Shown: one piece after another, positions 34,397 to 44,641 of the stretch
How positions within the stretch are numbered: the first letter of the stretch is position 1
Layout of the letters: every line of letters begins with the position of its first letter
DNA from: Hygrophila difformis
Taxonomy: Eukaryota; Streptophyta; Magnoliopsida; Lamiales; Acanthaceae
DNA: 64,000 nucleotides
Direction: 5' to 3'
Assembly: GCA_030278955.1 (NCBI GenBank)
Contig: JAOANR010000005.1
Coordinates: forward strand, 31,487,849 to 31,551,848
Program-made: the position numbers and the translations under genes
Notes under the pieces: model-generated
Seen by the model: the letters and a program-made list of their open reading frames with translations, nothing else
What the model was told of the DNA's origin: nothing
The model's database searches: none

Positions 34397-35873
34397 GATA
34401 TAGGAACTTTCTTGACTTAAAATTTGAAAACCCTAAAAATATTACAAGTTCGAAAATCCAAAAAGAGGGCAGAATCTGAATTCGTCGTTTCAGGACTTAA
34501 TAATTTTGAATCTTGAAAATCTGGGCATATATTTGGATTCCTCTTGTTGAGTAGATAAATTTACATATGTGGATCATCAAAATCGGAGTTCATATGACAA
34601 AGTTGTGATCAAAATAAGTTTTGGTGGTGTTCTTGCTCAAATTCGAATTTTTCACCAACTTTTGGTTTTGATCTTGATTTTCTTGTATTAATGGACTCTT
34701 ATACGTGTTAATGGTACAAGTGATTAAGTGTTTAAAATTAATTGATAATTGCATCAAAAATTCCAAAATCTGAGAGGTGTTCATCACCACCTCCTTGCTT
34801 GTTCATCCACCTTCATCCTTGTTCATCTCATATTCAAGGTGTTCTTGAGCAAAATTTTCCTTGATCCAAAAAGCAAATTTATTTAATTGTTGGAGGAGAC
34901 AATCGGCTCATGGGGAAGAGTTAGCCGCCCAATTTTATTAATTTGTGTGATTCACTCAAGTGCAATTGAGACAAAGTGATCCAAGGGTGACATCATCAAA
35001 TTCTCACAAGTCAACAAGTGCGGCCATCCCAAAAATTCCTCCTTCTGTTGCAAAACTCCAGCACCCCGTCGCAATACAACTTCACGACGTGAACCTTCCT
35101 TCCGTCCCTAAACCCCCTTTCACGACGTGAAACACTTCCCGTCCCTAACCATCATCCGTCGCTATCCACTCCTCTTGCGATGTGAATAGTATCACGACGG
35201 GATCCTCCTTGCGACGGCCATTTCTCCATTCAAGCAATATTGTTCAAAATTTTTTTCCTAAGTCGGATATACATAGTTGGCACTTGGTTCATTTGATTTT
35301 AATCACGAAAATAGAGTTGAGGCTTTAATCAGTCAATGTACTGCTCTTAATGTTCCTCTCTCAACGAGTAAAACCTAGCTGTTGAAATTCCTCCGGAAAA
35401 ATTTATCTGATATTGGAGAGTACAATCAAAAGTTTTGTCAATTACAGATATATTGGGAAACCTTGTGTGATCAATCGGGAGTCGAGTGAAGTGAGATCTC
35501 TTTTCAGAATTTTAAACTTCACCCGAAAATTTTAACCCTTGTGAGGATTTTTGGAATTTAAAGTGTAAATTGCGATCAATCACTGTAACACAAAATTCTT
35601 GCACTGTGATCACATGTATTCAGTACATTGGTGTCTGTAATTATTTTTATTTTATTTCTGAAGAGTCTAGTAGTGTGTGTACATCAGTGTGTCCAATATC
35701 TAGTCTTCAGCCTCAATTTCAAGTGTGGTTGAAATCTTCACGAAAGCATCGAGCCAAGTGAGTGATTCAGTGAGTGCTTCCCAAGCGACGATTATATTGT
35801 TGTACAGTTGCTACTAACGTTTTATATATATATATATATATATTGATTTGTTTTGTGTAGATTAGACTATACA
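34397..35873 (+). other. Untranslated leader of element 2
   Basis: Nearly 1.5 kb without a supported ORF between primer-binding site and gag. It contains CGTCGCAA-type motifs (35040-35220) like those of the LTR and a TA tract (35825-35842) just before gag. Confidence 0.6.
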
Positions 35874-37210
35874 ATGGCAGGAGTATCCGGGACATCCAAC
35901 TCTGACATCATCAATTTCCTTCAGTCTTTGAATCAGAAAATGGAGAGGATAGATAAAAAGATTGAAGACATTAACAGCATAGTGGACAGTCAGATTGAAG
36001 GCCTACATAAGGATCTTGACGAGAGACTCAGGATCCAGGGCAATGCTGTTGAGCAACATATAAACCGAATGGCACAGAGACATCTTGTAGGGGATATTGA
36101 TCTGCAAAATCCCAATGCTCCGCACAACACTCCGGATACCGAATAAAGTGAAGTCAATCCTGACGATGACATGGCCGAAGCTGAACAAGAAATTGAGGAA
36201 CAGTACAATAGGCATCGAGGACCCAAAGCAAAGGTTGGAAACAATGCTCAACCACCCCCACCTGCAGCAGCACCTCAAGGACCTAGGGTACGAAGAGGCC
36301 GAAGATTTCAGAACAATCAGGGTAATGAGGAGCACGAAATCAAACGGCTTAAACTTGATCTTCCAGTGTCCAAAGGAACACCTGATCCAGCAGAGTTTAT
36401 TGAGTGGAAAGATTCCATTTAATTGATTTTTGACTGCTATAATTATTCTGAGCGTAAAAAGGTACAGATTGCAGTTTCCCAGTTTAAAGATTATGCCTTA
36501 GCTTGGTGGCAGAAAACTGCGAAGGAAATCCGAGAACATGGGTTTAGGCCAACCGAAACATGGGATGATCTCGACAGGCTGATGCAGCAGAGATTTGTAC
36601 CATTTTACTACAGGAAGAGCTTGTATCATAAAATGACAACTCTGACTCAGGGCAACAAGACTGTCAACGAGTACTATCACGAGATGGAAAAGTTGATGAC
36701 TCGTGGAGTTAGAGAAGATGAGGAGATCATTAACGCCAGATTCATGGAAGGGCTTAGAAAAGACATCAGAGATGAAGTTGACTTAAGAGGCTACGAGCAT
36801 ACTTAGGACTTAGTACATCATACAACCAAGATTGTGTCACAACACAAGAATCGGGCACGACGAATCAAATTTGGAAGCAATTCATCCGGACCGAGCAAAC
36901 CTTGGTCTGGGAAGAATTGGATTGGAAAGGAATGGCCCCGAATAGAGGACAAGCCCAGACCACTTCAACCGAAAGGATTTTAACTGGCAAAGGAGTTCAA
37001 AGCATACAAGCCACCTGTACCGAAAGTTCAGCCAAAGCGACCAAAGAGAGACATCAAGGATGTCATGTTCTTTAAGTGTCAGAGAATGGGACATTGTGCC
37101 AACGATTGTCCTTTTACAAAAAGGGTTGCAGTTCTGGAAAGTGGGCATTTGAAAATCATTGAGTCTGATGAGAAAGGATCAGCAGAGGAAGAGGAATGCT
37201 CCAACTAGAA
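35874..37210 (+). pseudogene. Gag of element 2, multiple stops
   Basis: One frame from ATG 35874 (MAGVSGTSNSD) can be followed through in-frame stops at 36144, 36420, 36804 and about 36979. It has a coiled-coil-like N-terminus (residues ~20-60), a Gag capsid domain with ALAWWQKTAKEIREHG and TVNEYYHEMEKLMTRG, and a zinc knuckle FKCQRMGHCANDC near 37075 in which the first cysteine of CX2CX4HX4C has become phenylalanine. Non-functional. Confidence 0.85.
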
Positions 37211-37716
37211 TCAAAAATGAAGAAGTCAGTGGTGAACAAGAGGTAGTAGAGGAGTCAGAAGAAAGAGTTTTAACTACCTTCGTGGCTATGCGTGCCTTGA
37301 ATGCAGAGAAAGTTGAACAACCTCCACCTGACGAACAAAGAGAAAATTTGTTTCATTGTCATTGTGAGTTAATTGGTAATTTGGCTTCTGTAATAGTATG
37401 CACTAACGTTGTTAGTACATGTACTATATTCAGGTTGGGGCTGCCTACTGAAGACCATTCGAAGCCATACCAGTTACACCGGATGAATGACGATGGAAGT
37501 TTGAAAGTGAGCCAACGTGCAAAGGTTCCGATCAAGATTGGTTCATACTCTGAGAAAGTTTGGTGTAACATCGTACTAATGACGGCCTGTCATAATTTTT
37601 TAGGGAGGCCATGGTTATATGACAATGACGTCACATATAAAGGCAAAGACAATTCTTTAAGTTTTAAGTTTTGTAATAAATTATATACTGTAAACCTCTT
37701 CCGATCAAAACTGTAA
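37159..37716 (+). pseudogene. Protease region of element 2 lacking its active site
   Basis: Retropepsin-type domain: CTNVVSTCTIFRLGLPTEDH, KVWCNIVLMTACHNFLGRPW and YDNDVTYKGK. In related elements CTNVVS is preceded by the catalytic Asp-Gly-Gly-Ser; here VIV joins directly to CTNVVS (about 37392-37410), so the catalytic aspartate is gone, consistent with a 12-nt in-frame deletion. The frame differs from gag, pointing to a further indel near 37160. Confidence 0.75.
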
Positions 37717-37983
37717 AGATTGATCAAGAACGATTGCGGGAGAACATGCGCAAAGAAGAAACTGGGTACAAGGCGAAGTAAAAGGGCAAAGCAAAGATTT
37801 CCAGATTGGGAATTCAAGATAAAAATTCCGACCCGTGCCTTTTGCTAACAAAGACTGCATTTGATCAAGCCATGCAGTATGATAATCCAACAGGTCACTG
37901 TTTCTTAGCTTATTATAAACCTGTTGAATTTATTCATAGAACTTGCAATGATGCACCTGATTTCCTCACGACTTTGCCAGGAT

Positions 37984-39358
37984 GCTGGAGGGGAATAAAG
38001 ATGTCTTTCCTGAAGAAGTACCTACAGGATTGCACCTCTACGTGGTATTGAACATCAGATTGATTTTGTACCGGGTGCTTCCATTCTGAACAGGCCAGCA
38101 TACCGAATGACACCTGAGGAGACTAAGGAAATTCAGTCTCAAGTTCAAAAACTGCTTGATAAAGGATGGGTGCGCGAGAGTTTATCTCCATGTGCGGTAC
38201 CAGTGCTGCTAGTACCAAAGAAAGATGGCTCGTGGCGAATGTGTGTCGACTGCAGGGCAGTTAAGGCCATCACAGTCAAATACCGGCATCCCATCCCTCG
38301 CCTTGATGATATGCTTGACGAGCTTGGTCATGCAAATATTTTCTCCAAAATTGATCTTAGAGACGGTTACCATCAGATCCGAATGAAATCCGGAGATGAG
38401 TGGAAGACAGCTTTCAAGACCAAATTCAGACTCTATGAATGGTTTGTTATGCCATTCGGTCTTACCAATACGCCGTCAACTTTCATGCGTCTCTTGAATG
38501 AGACATTGCGCCCTTACATAAATAAATTTGTTGTAGTTTATTTTGATGACATTTTAATTTATAGTACCAGCAAACCTGATCACGTCTCTCACGTCCAACA
38601 AGTGATCAACAGGTTGCGGGAAACAAAGTTGTAGATAACATGGAGGAGTGTACATTTCACACAACAGAACTAAATTTTCTGGGGTTTATAGTTGGACGAG
38701 GAGGTTTAAAGGTTGATGAACAGAAAGTCAAGGCCATTGCTGATTGGCCGCCTTTGAAAAGTGTTCACGAGGTTCGACAATTCTTAGGACTCGGTGGATT
38801 TTTCCGACGTTTTGTTCCGCAGTTCAGTATTATTTACGCGCCCCTTACAACGCTACTTAAAAAGGATCTGCCTTTTAAGTGGGTGCCAACGGAAGAAAAA
38901 GCGTTTGCTGAATTGAAGGACAAATTGACACATGCTCCGGTATTAGCCTTGCCGAATTTCGACCTCCCGTATGAAATTGAATGTGATGCATCCGGAACGG
39001 GAATGTGAGCTGTGTTTATTCAAGATGGTCGTCCGATAAGGAATTATTTGTTGTGGGAGCACTGGGAGTTTGGCAACATTATCTTCGGGGTCGAGAGTTC
39101 GTCATCAACATGGACCATGAAACCTTGAAGCACATGAGAGGACAAGGTCAGTTAAGCAAACGACATGCACGATGGAGTCAATCCATTGAAGGATTTCCCT
39201 GTGTCATCCAATACAAAAAGGGAAAAGACAATTTGGTCGCAGATGCCTTGTCCTGCAGAGCAACACTTGCTGCCATGACGACGACTCATTTGTTAGGATT
39301 TGAGCATATCAAAACTTTGTATGCTGCTGATCCAGATTTCGAGGAGGTGTACCGATAG
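37984..39358 (+). pseudogene. Reverse transcriptase and RNase H of element 2
   Basis: RT begins near 37984 (MLEGNKDVFPEEVPTGL) with a one-base deletion near 38030, then PAYRMTPEETKEIQ, VPKKDGSWRMCVDCRAVK, IFSKIDLRDGYHQIR, FVMPFGLTNTPSTFMRLLNE and the catalytic VVYFDDILIYS (~38535-38565), ending in TAG 38632. After a frameshift 38640-39008 gives LNFLGFIVGRGGLKVDEQKV and the start of RNase H (YEIECDAS). Another frame, 39005-39358, gives the RNase H end ([18 protein letters not shown]); a stretch of roughly 25 residues between them is missing. RT's catalytic Asp pair is present, but the gene is dead. Confidence 0.88.
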
Positions 39359-40594
39359 ACTGAGGTACATGCTTTTAAGGAATTCTCGAGATTAGATGGT
39401 TTTCTCTACCGGGAAAATCAGCTGTGTATTCCACGAGGTTCTATCAGAGAATTGTTGATTCAGGAAGCCCACAATGGACAACTGATGGGACATTTCGGAA
39501 AGAATGACACAGCTGAGATCTTACCAGAAAAATTATACTGGCCGGGTTTGAGAAAACAAGTGGAAGAATTCATCTCTAAGTGCATCGTGTGTTTAAAGGC
39601 CAAATCCACAGTTAAACCTCGTGGTCTTTACCAAGCTTTACTAGTTCCAGCAGGACCGTGGCTGGATATCTCTATGGATTTCGTGCTAGGTCTACCGCGC
39701 ACTGCTCGAGGAAAAGATTCAATCTTTGTTGTGGTAGACATATTTTCAAAAATGGCACATTTCTTACCCTGCACGAAGACCAATGATGCACTTCACATTG
39801 CAAAATTATTTTTTAAGGAGATCATGAGATTGCACGGGATTCCGAAGTCGATCATTTCGGACAGAGATGTTAAATTCATCAGTTACTTCTTGAAATCCCT
39901 CTGGAGTGAAATTGGAACGAAGCTGTTATTCTCAACTGCATTTCACCCATGGACAGATGGTCAAACCAAAGCTACCAATCGGGTACTCGGTAATCTGCTT
40001 CGTATCATTACTTCCTCCAACTCAAAGAGTTGGGATGAGTGTCTGCCATATATTGAGTTTGCATATAACAGGCATATTCATAGTGCAACTCATATTTCTC
40101 CATTTGAATGTGTTTATGGCTTTAACCCCCTATCCTCGATTGACCTTCTGCCATTACCTAGCAGTGAGCATTTAAATATAAATGGCAGAAACAAGGCTCA
40201 AGCAATCAAGGATTTGCACAAGAATGTCAAAGAGAGCCTGCAGAAATCGGCGGAAACATACCCGAGATATCATGATAGGGGAAGGAAAAAGCTGGTGCTG
40301 AAGCCAGGAGATTGGGTGTGGCTGCATCTGTGAAAAGAAAGATTCCCAGCAATGAGACGCAGCAAATTATCTCCACGAGGAGATGGACCTTTTAAAATTC
40401 TTGAAAGGATTAATGATAATGCTTATAAACTAGAATTACCTGAAGAATATGGGAACATTAATCCGGCTTTCAATGTTGCAGATCTTGTGTTGTATGAACG
40501 AGAAGAACGGGACGAGTACGATGCTTGTCGGTTGATCGCTCAACCTCCTCAAGGGGGAGGGAATGGCGTGGAAGCCGGAACAATAGCAACATGA
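39359..40594 (+). pseudogene. Integrase of element 2 with catalytic Glu replaced
   Basis: In one frame with stops at 39356 (TAG) and 40331 (TGA). Zinc-binding part (AHNGQLMGHFGK ... CIVCLKAK), catalytic core with SMDFVLGLPRT (first Asp), SIISDRDVKFIS (second Asp) and DGQTKATNRVLGNLLR, where the usual GQTE glutamate is lysine. The C-terminal part has LKPGDWVWLHL and PRGDGPFKILERIND. With no third acidic residue it could not catalyse integration even without the stops. Confidence 0.88.
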
Positions 40595-40700
40595 ATTCCA
40601 TTCCAGGAAGGACTCTGTTCGAGGAAGCACACAATGACGTTCACCACCCGCATTGCTGAATTTTTACGAGATCATTTTGACAAAGAGCTGTCCAAAATAT
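40564..40700 (+). mobile_element. Start of right LTR of element 2, truncated
   Basis: TGGCGTGGAAGCCGG... follows polypurine tract AAGGGGGAGGGA and matches 33156-33292. Homology stops abruptly after GTCCAAAATAT (40700), where unrelated sequence begins. Confidence 0.9.
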
Positions 40701-41627
40701 CTATTCACATGGAATGGTTTTAGCATTGGGAATGTGACATGCCAACGTGGACCGGACAATGTGCTGCTGTTTAATTTTGATTGGTTGAGTGGGAGCTGAC
40801 TTAAACTCTGCCCCTCTATCAAAAGTGCTCATATGCTTTCTCTATTCCCATGCCTAAAACTCTATCAAAAGTCTTGGTCAACTCACAGCTTGCAACGACC
40901 GACTCCATCCCTTCCAAAAGTCTTGGTCAACTCACAGTTTAATTACTACCTGCACCAGACCATAGCAGTGTAGCTTCACTTCAATCATTTCTGCAAAATT
41001 TCATATCATTGACTTCATTTTATCTCTCTCATTCTCTGCAGTCTGCACCTATCGATCCCTTAATTCTCACAACTATTCTTCCTCAAGGTAACTCGCTATT
41101 CTTTCTATTTTAGTATATAGATATATGTATGTATATTTTCTAAATTTCTTATTGTTGGTTAGCATAATAATTCTATGTTTCAATCGAGTACTAGATCTGA
41201 TTTAAATGATAATTCTTACAGCAAAACGTGTTTAAACCTACACGATAAATTCTGTGCAAACAAAGATTGTGCAGTAGCTCGCAAAATTATTAGACTGATT
41301 AATTGCGATTAAACTGATACAATTATTAAGATGCAAACTGATAAAAAAATATATGATATGTATTAATTTCTATGTTTGCCCTTTAGCAAAATTAGAAAAG
41401 AATATTTTTTGTTGATGATAAAGTGTAATATTTTGATGGGTAAAAGAAAATTTAGGATGGTTGACCTTCAGAACATTCACTATAGAACAGTAGACTTATT
41501 TTGGAATAGATAAAGTATTCTAATAAAGTAGCTATATTGATTATTGAGATGGGGAGAGCTCTAGGAGTTTATAGATCAAAGTGCTTTTTCATAGATCTAC
41601 ACCATACAGTGAACAAGCTACGTAATA
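40701..41627. other. Intergenic, leader-like sequence with a 48-bp tandem repeat
   Basis: A near-exact repeat of AAAAGTCTTGGTCAACTCACAG occurs at about 40868 and 40916. CT-rich sequence at 40970-41090 ends CCTCAAGGTAACTCG, like a leader exon with a splice donor, but no coding exon is found downstream. The rest is AT-rich. Confidence 0.4.
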
Positions 41628-41887
41628 CTTCATCTGTTCTCATATAAGTGCTCCACTTCTGCATTTCACGCAGTCCAAGATACATTTTAAAATGTTTATA
41701 ACTCAAATTGTATATAAGTAAAAATTATAAAAATTTGATATTCTAAAACTACGTCATTAGACGAATCTAACAAAATCTCACTTGACTATGTTATATCTTA
41801 TAGAACTATATGAAAAAATTAAATCAAAGTTACTCAATGAATAGTTACTACTATGCAAATGGAACACTTAAATGAGAACGGAGGAAG
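41628..41887. mobile_element. Stowaway-type MITE, ~260 bp
   Basis: Inverted ends CTTCATCTGTTCTCATATAAG and CTTAAATGAGAACGGAGGAAG with flanking TA (41626-41627, 41888-41889). Similar in length and end type to the Stowaway at 4031-4290. Confidence 0.87.
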
Positions 41888-41921
41888 TACTACTTTTCAG
41901 TTTCTGTATTACCCTATAATT

Positions 41922-42409
41922 TTTTTTGAGAGTAACGGCACTTTTATTCCAACCAACACTTGAAAGTGTTTTACATCGAACATGATGATATAAATCAAGT
42001 CTAACTATGGGAATCAGAATTTCAGTAGACAAACCACTATATAGTCACGGAGAAGTCAAAGTAGAAAAATTTCAATGGTCACCGATCGGCTCCACACCCA
42101 AGATCTAGAAATGGAGTCACATATGAGGCATCAAAATGACAAACCACGAACTTGTTTCAACAACACATTCCCCTGCTCAAAATACTCAGATCAAGTGCAT
42201 CGAATCAAATCAAAGGCCTATGGTAATGTATATGGTGAGAGATAGGCAGGATTGGTAAAATGAGGGGATGGCTAGAGGGAGTATAGAGAACCAACTATGA
42301 CTGGGCACGCTTTAATTCCAAGTGATATGCAAAAGGAGACCCATCAAATTGGACGCCAAAGCTTTCAGCAAGAAAATTGAGGAAATAGGACTCTACCAAG
42401 CTATCGCTA
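41922..42409 (-). mobile_element. 5'-truncated LINE or SINE with 18-bp target duplication
   Basis: An exact 18-bp direct repeat CTGTATTACCCTATAATT (41904-41921 and 42410-42427) flanks a ~490 bp insert. The insert begins with a T run on this strand, i.e. a poly(A) tail on the reverse strand. This is the signature of target-primed reverse transcription. No protein frame is recognisable, so family is not assigned. Confidence 0.85.
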
Positions 42410-42458
42410 CTGTATTACCCTATAATTAACGTCGTCTAGTTTAATAGCCTAAAATATA

Positions 42459-42710
42459 CTTCCTCAACTTTTTTTTTTTTGTTTGCTACGGGTCCACCCA
42501 GCACGCAGGCCAATGTACATTTTAAATCATTAATAATTCAAACTCGATACAAGTAAAAAATTTAAAACATTTGATATTTAAAAACTACAAGACGAGTCTC
42601 ACATTACTATATTTTAACTTGTATAACTATGATAAAAAACTTCAAGTTAAAGTGTTTGTGTGAATAATGTCCAATTTACAAACGTATCTATCTTTAAAAA
42701 ACAGATGAAG
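42459..42710. mobile_element. Diverged Stowaway-type MITE
   Basis: Imperfect inverted ends (CTTCCTCAAC / ACAGATGAAG) with flanking TA dinucleotides (42457-42458, 42711-42712) and internal similarity to the Stowaway at 41628 (ATTTAAAACATTTGATATT, ACGAGTCTCAC). A T-run and GC-rich piece interrupt the left end. Confidence 0.6.
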
Positions 42711-42712
42711 TA

Positions 42713-43736
42713 TTAAATAATATTTTCCACTTAAAAGGAAAAAGATGCGCGCACACAAACAAATATTAACTTTTGTTTTGTTTTGTTTTTTTTTTTTTTT
42801 TTTGCTGCGGAAACAGTAACTTTTTAATAATACCACTTTTTCATTTAATCTGAATAAATATATTAAATAATTAATCATTTCATTAAGCTAATAATTAGTG
42901 ACTAAAAATTGCATTCCGTTAATCAATTAACTAATTAACTAAATTCTTCATCCTTTTATTTATTTAAGCGTAATTTATAACGCTTCGCCATAAAAAAATT
43001 ATGACTTATTATATTATATATTAGGGAAAAATTAAAAAATAGCATACATCTAGTATTTTTTTTGGCTTATATCGGGTGTACATACATCTAGTATTTAGAA
43101 CCACATAGTTATAAAAAAATATGACTTATATTCGGACAAAATTTTTAATAAAATCTCAAGTTATTGGTTTAATAAGTTAATTAATTAGAGTATAAAAATA
43201 TTTCATAATTTAAAATTTATATTAGTAAATTGTTCTACTCATTTGAGTGAACTGAATAACTTATTACAGATGGATTCTTTTTTTTTAAATTTTTTTAGGA
43301 GCTATTTTTTACAGATAGATTCAATTTCTTTTCTTAGTTTTTAACTTGTTATCTTCCAAAAAAATTTTAACTTGTTATGCTCGATTGGACTAATTACGTA
43401 ATCCTTAGACAGAGCGCGCCTAAGAAGGAAGGACGAGGATAATAATGTGATAATATTACTAGTTCAAAATTAAAGAAGTGTAATAAAAAAAAACCAAAAA
43501 ATATATGAGAAGAAAATCTTGATTAAATGAAATAAAAATACATTATAAAGAAGAAAGTAGGCAGATTTTGCTCTTGAGTTTGTTCTGTGTGTGTGAACAT
43601 GCTAAATCAACGTTAGAAATGCCTACATATACAAAGGTTAGCACCTTTTCGTGAAAAGGTTCCTTTTAAATCCTTCGCGGACGTATTTGAGTTTCCCACC
43701 GGCGCGGATGCCTTTCTGCTAGTGTGGGTCCGTCTC
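42713..43736. other. AT-rich intergenic sequence
   Basis: No supported gene. TA- and A/T-rich, with an inverted motif CCTTTTCGTGAAAAGG at about 43646-43661. Confidence 0.45.
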
Positions 43737-43818
43737 TGGAGTGAGTTTTGCCATAGCTTAGTGTTTGTACAAGATTCGAATCTTGTACAAACACTAAGCT
43801 ATGTCAAAACTCACTCCA
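43737..43818. repeat. 82-bp palindrome without a loop
   Basis: Two 41-bp arms meet at TTC|GAA (centre between 43777 and 43778). Every position pairs except one (43751 C against 43804 T). The transcript would form a nearly perfect 40-bp hairpin with essentially no loop, and the DNA could extrude a cruciform. No inverted ends of a known MITE or target duplication is visible. Confidence 0.95.
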
Positions 43819-44209
43819 ATGAGTCACCAAGGAAATGACCCTGATTTTCCTTTCATTGTATGTCGTGGACTCTCTGCCGGCTGTCTCCTAATTAATGCTG
43901 GCCATGAGGTTCCCTTGAACCCTTGTTGAAAGGCGATTCAAATTATTCACCTCTTTTTTCGTTCTTTACCGAAGGCGGAGAATGAAAGTCTAATTGTGTT
44001 GTATTGTGACTCCAGAAAAGGGCCTCTGAGATTTGCTAGCAAATCTCATCACGAATTTCCCAATGAAGGTCTCTGATAGTTTGTCGCTATGTTTTTACTG
44101 GATGATCCCCTTCTTTCAATAGCACTAGAATATTGACCAACCAATTCAAATTTCTGCACGCAACCTCTGCCCAATGTCACTATTTATTATTAGAGTACCC
44201 ACATCCCCA
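43819..44209. other. Intergenic sequence with a 20-bp perfect palindrome
   Basis: GAGATTTGCTAGCAAATCTC at 44028-44047 is its own complement. No gene supported. The stretch ends at the poly(T) that marks the LINE tail. Confidence 0.6.
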
Positions 44210-44641
44210 TTTTTTTTTTTAAGGAATGAATGATTTATTATTTCCACAAGAGAAGATATTACATCAACAGATGTCACTAAATAGCTTTGCCAACATAACT
44301 ACCAGGGACGAAAATCCAACATAATCAATACTTTCTATACCAGACTTGTGCATTGATAGAACACAGCAATAGTCACAATATATACCACTACTCTCAAAGC
44401 CACACTTTCAAGACGCCACGGAATCTAACATACGACACATGTACCTTGTACTTCCTGCAATCTTCACCTCCATGCTTTCACCGAGATGAACCTCAATGTA
44501 GGAAAAATTTATCAGTCTTCATCTTTATATTTCATCTGCATTAGTCGGCATCAGGAATTAAACAGCAGTTGAACTCCATCAGACTTCTAGCATACAGCTT
44601 TGTCATCTTTCCCGTATCATACCCAATCTTCCACCTTAACT

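Larger units (their letters stand above)
33156..40700 (+). mobile_element. Ty3/gypsy element 2, old and 3'-truncated
   Basis: Left LTR 33156-34380, primer-binding site, long leader, gag, protease, RT, RNase H, integrase, polypurine tract (40551-40562) and only the first ~137 bp of the right LTR (40564-40700). The two LTR starts (TGGCGTGGAAG...) align with roughly 10% difference by eye, so the insertion is old. All coding parts carry stops or frameshifts. Confidence 0.92.
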
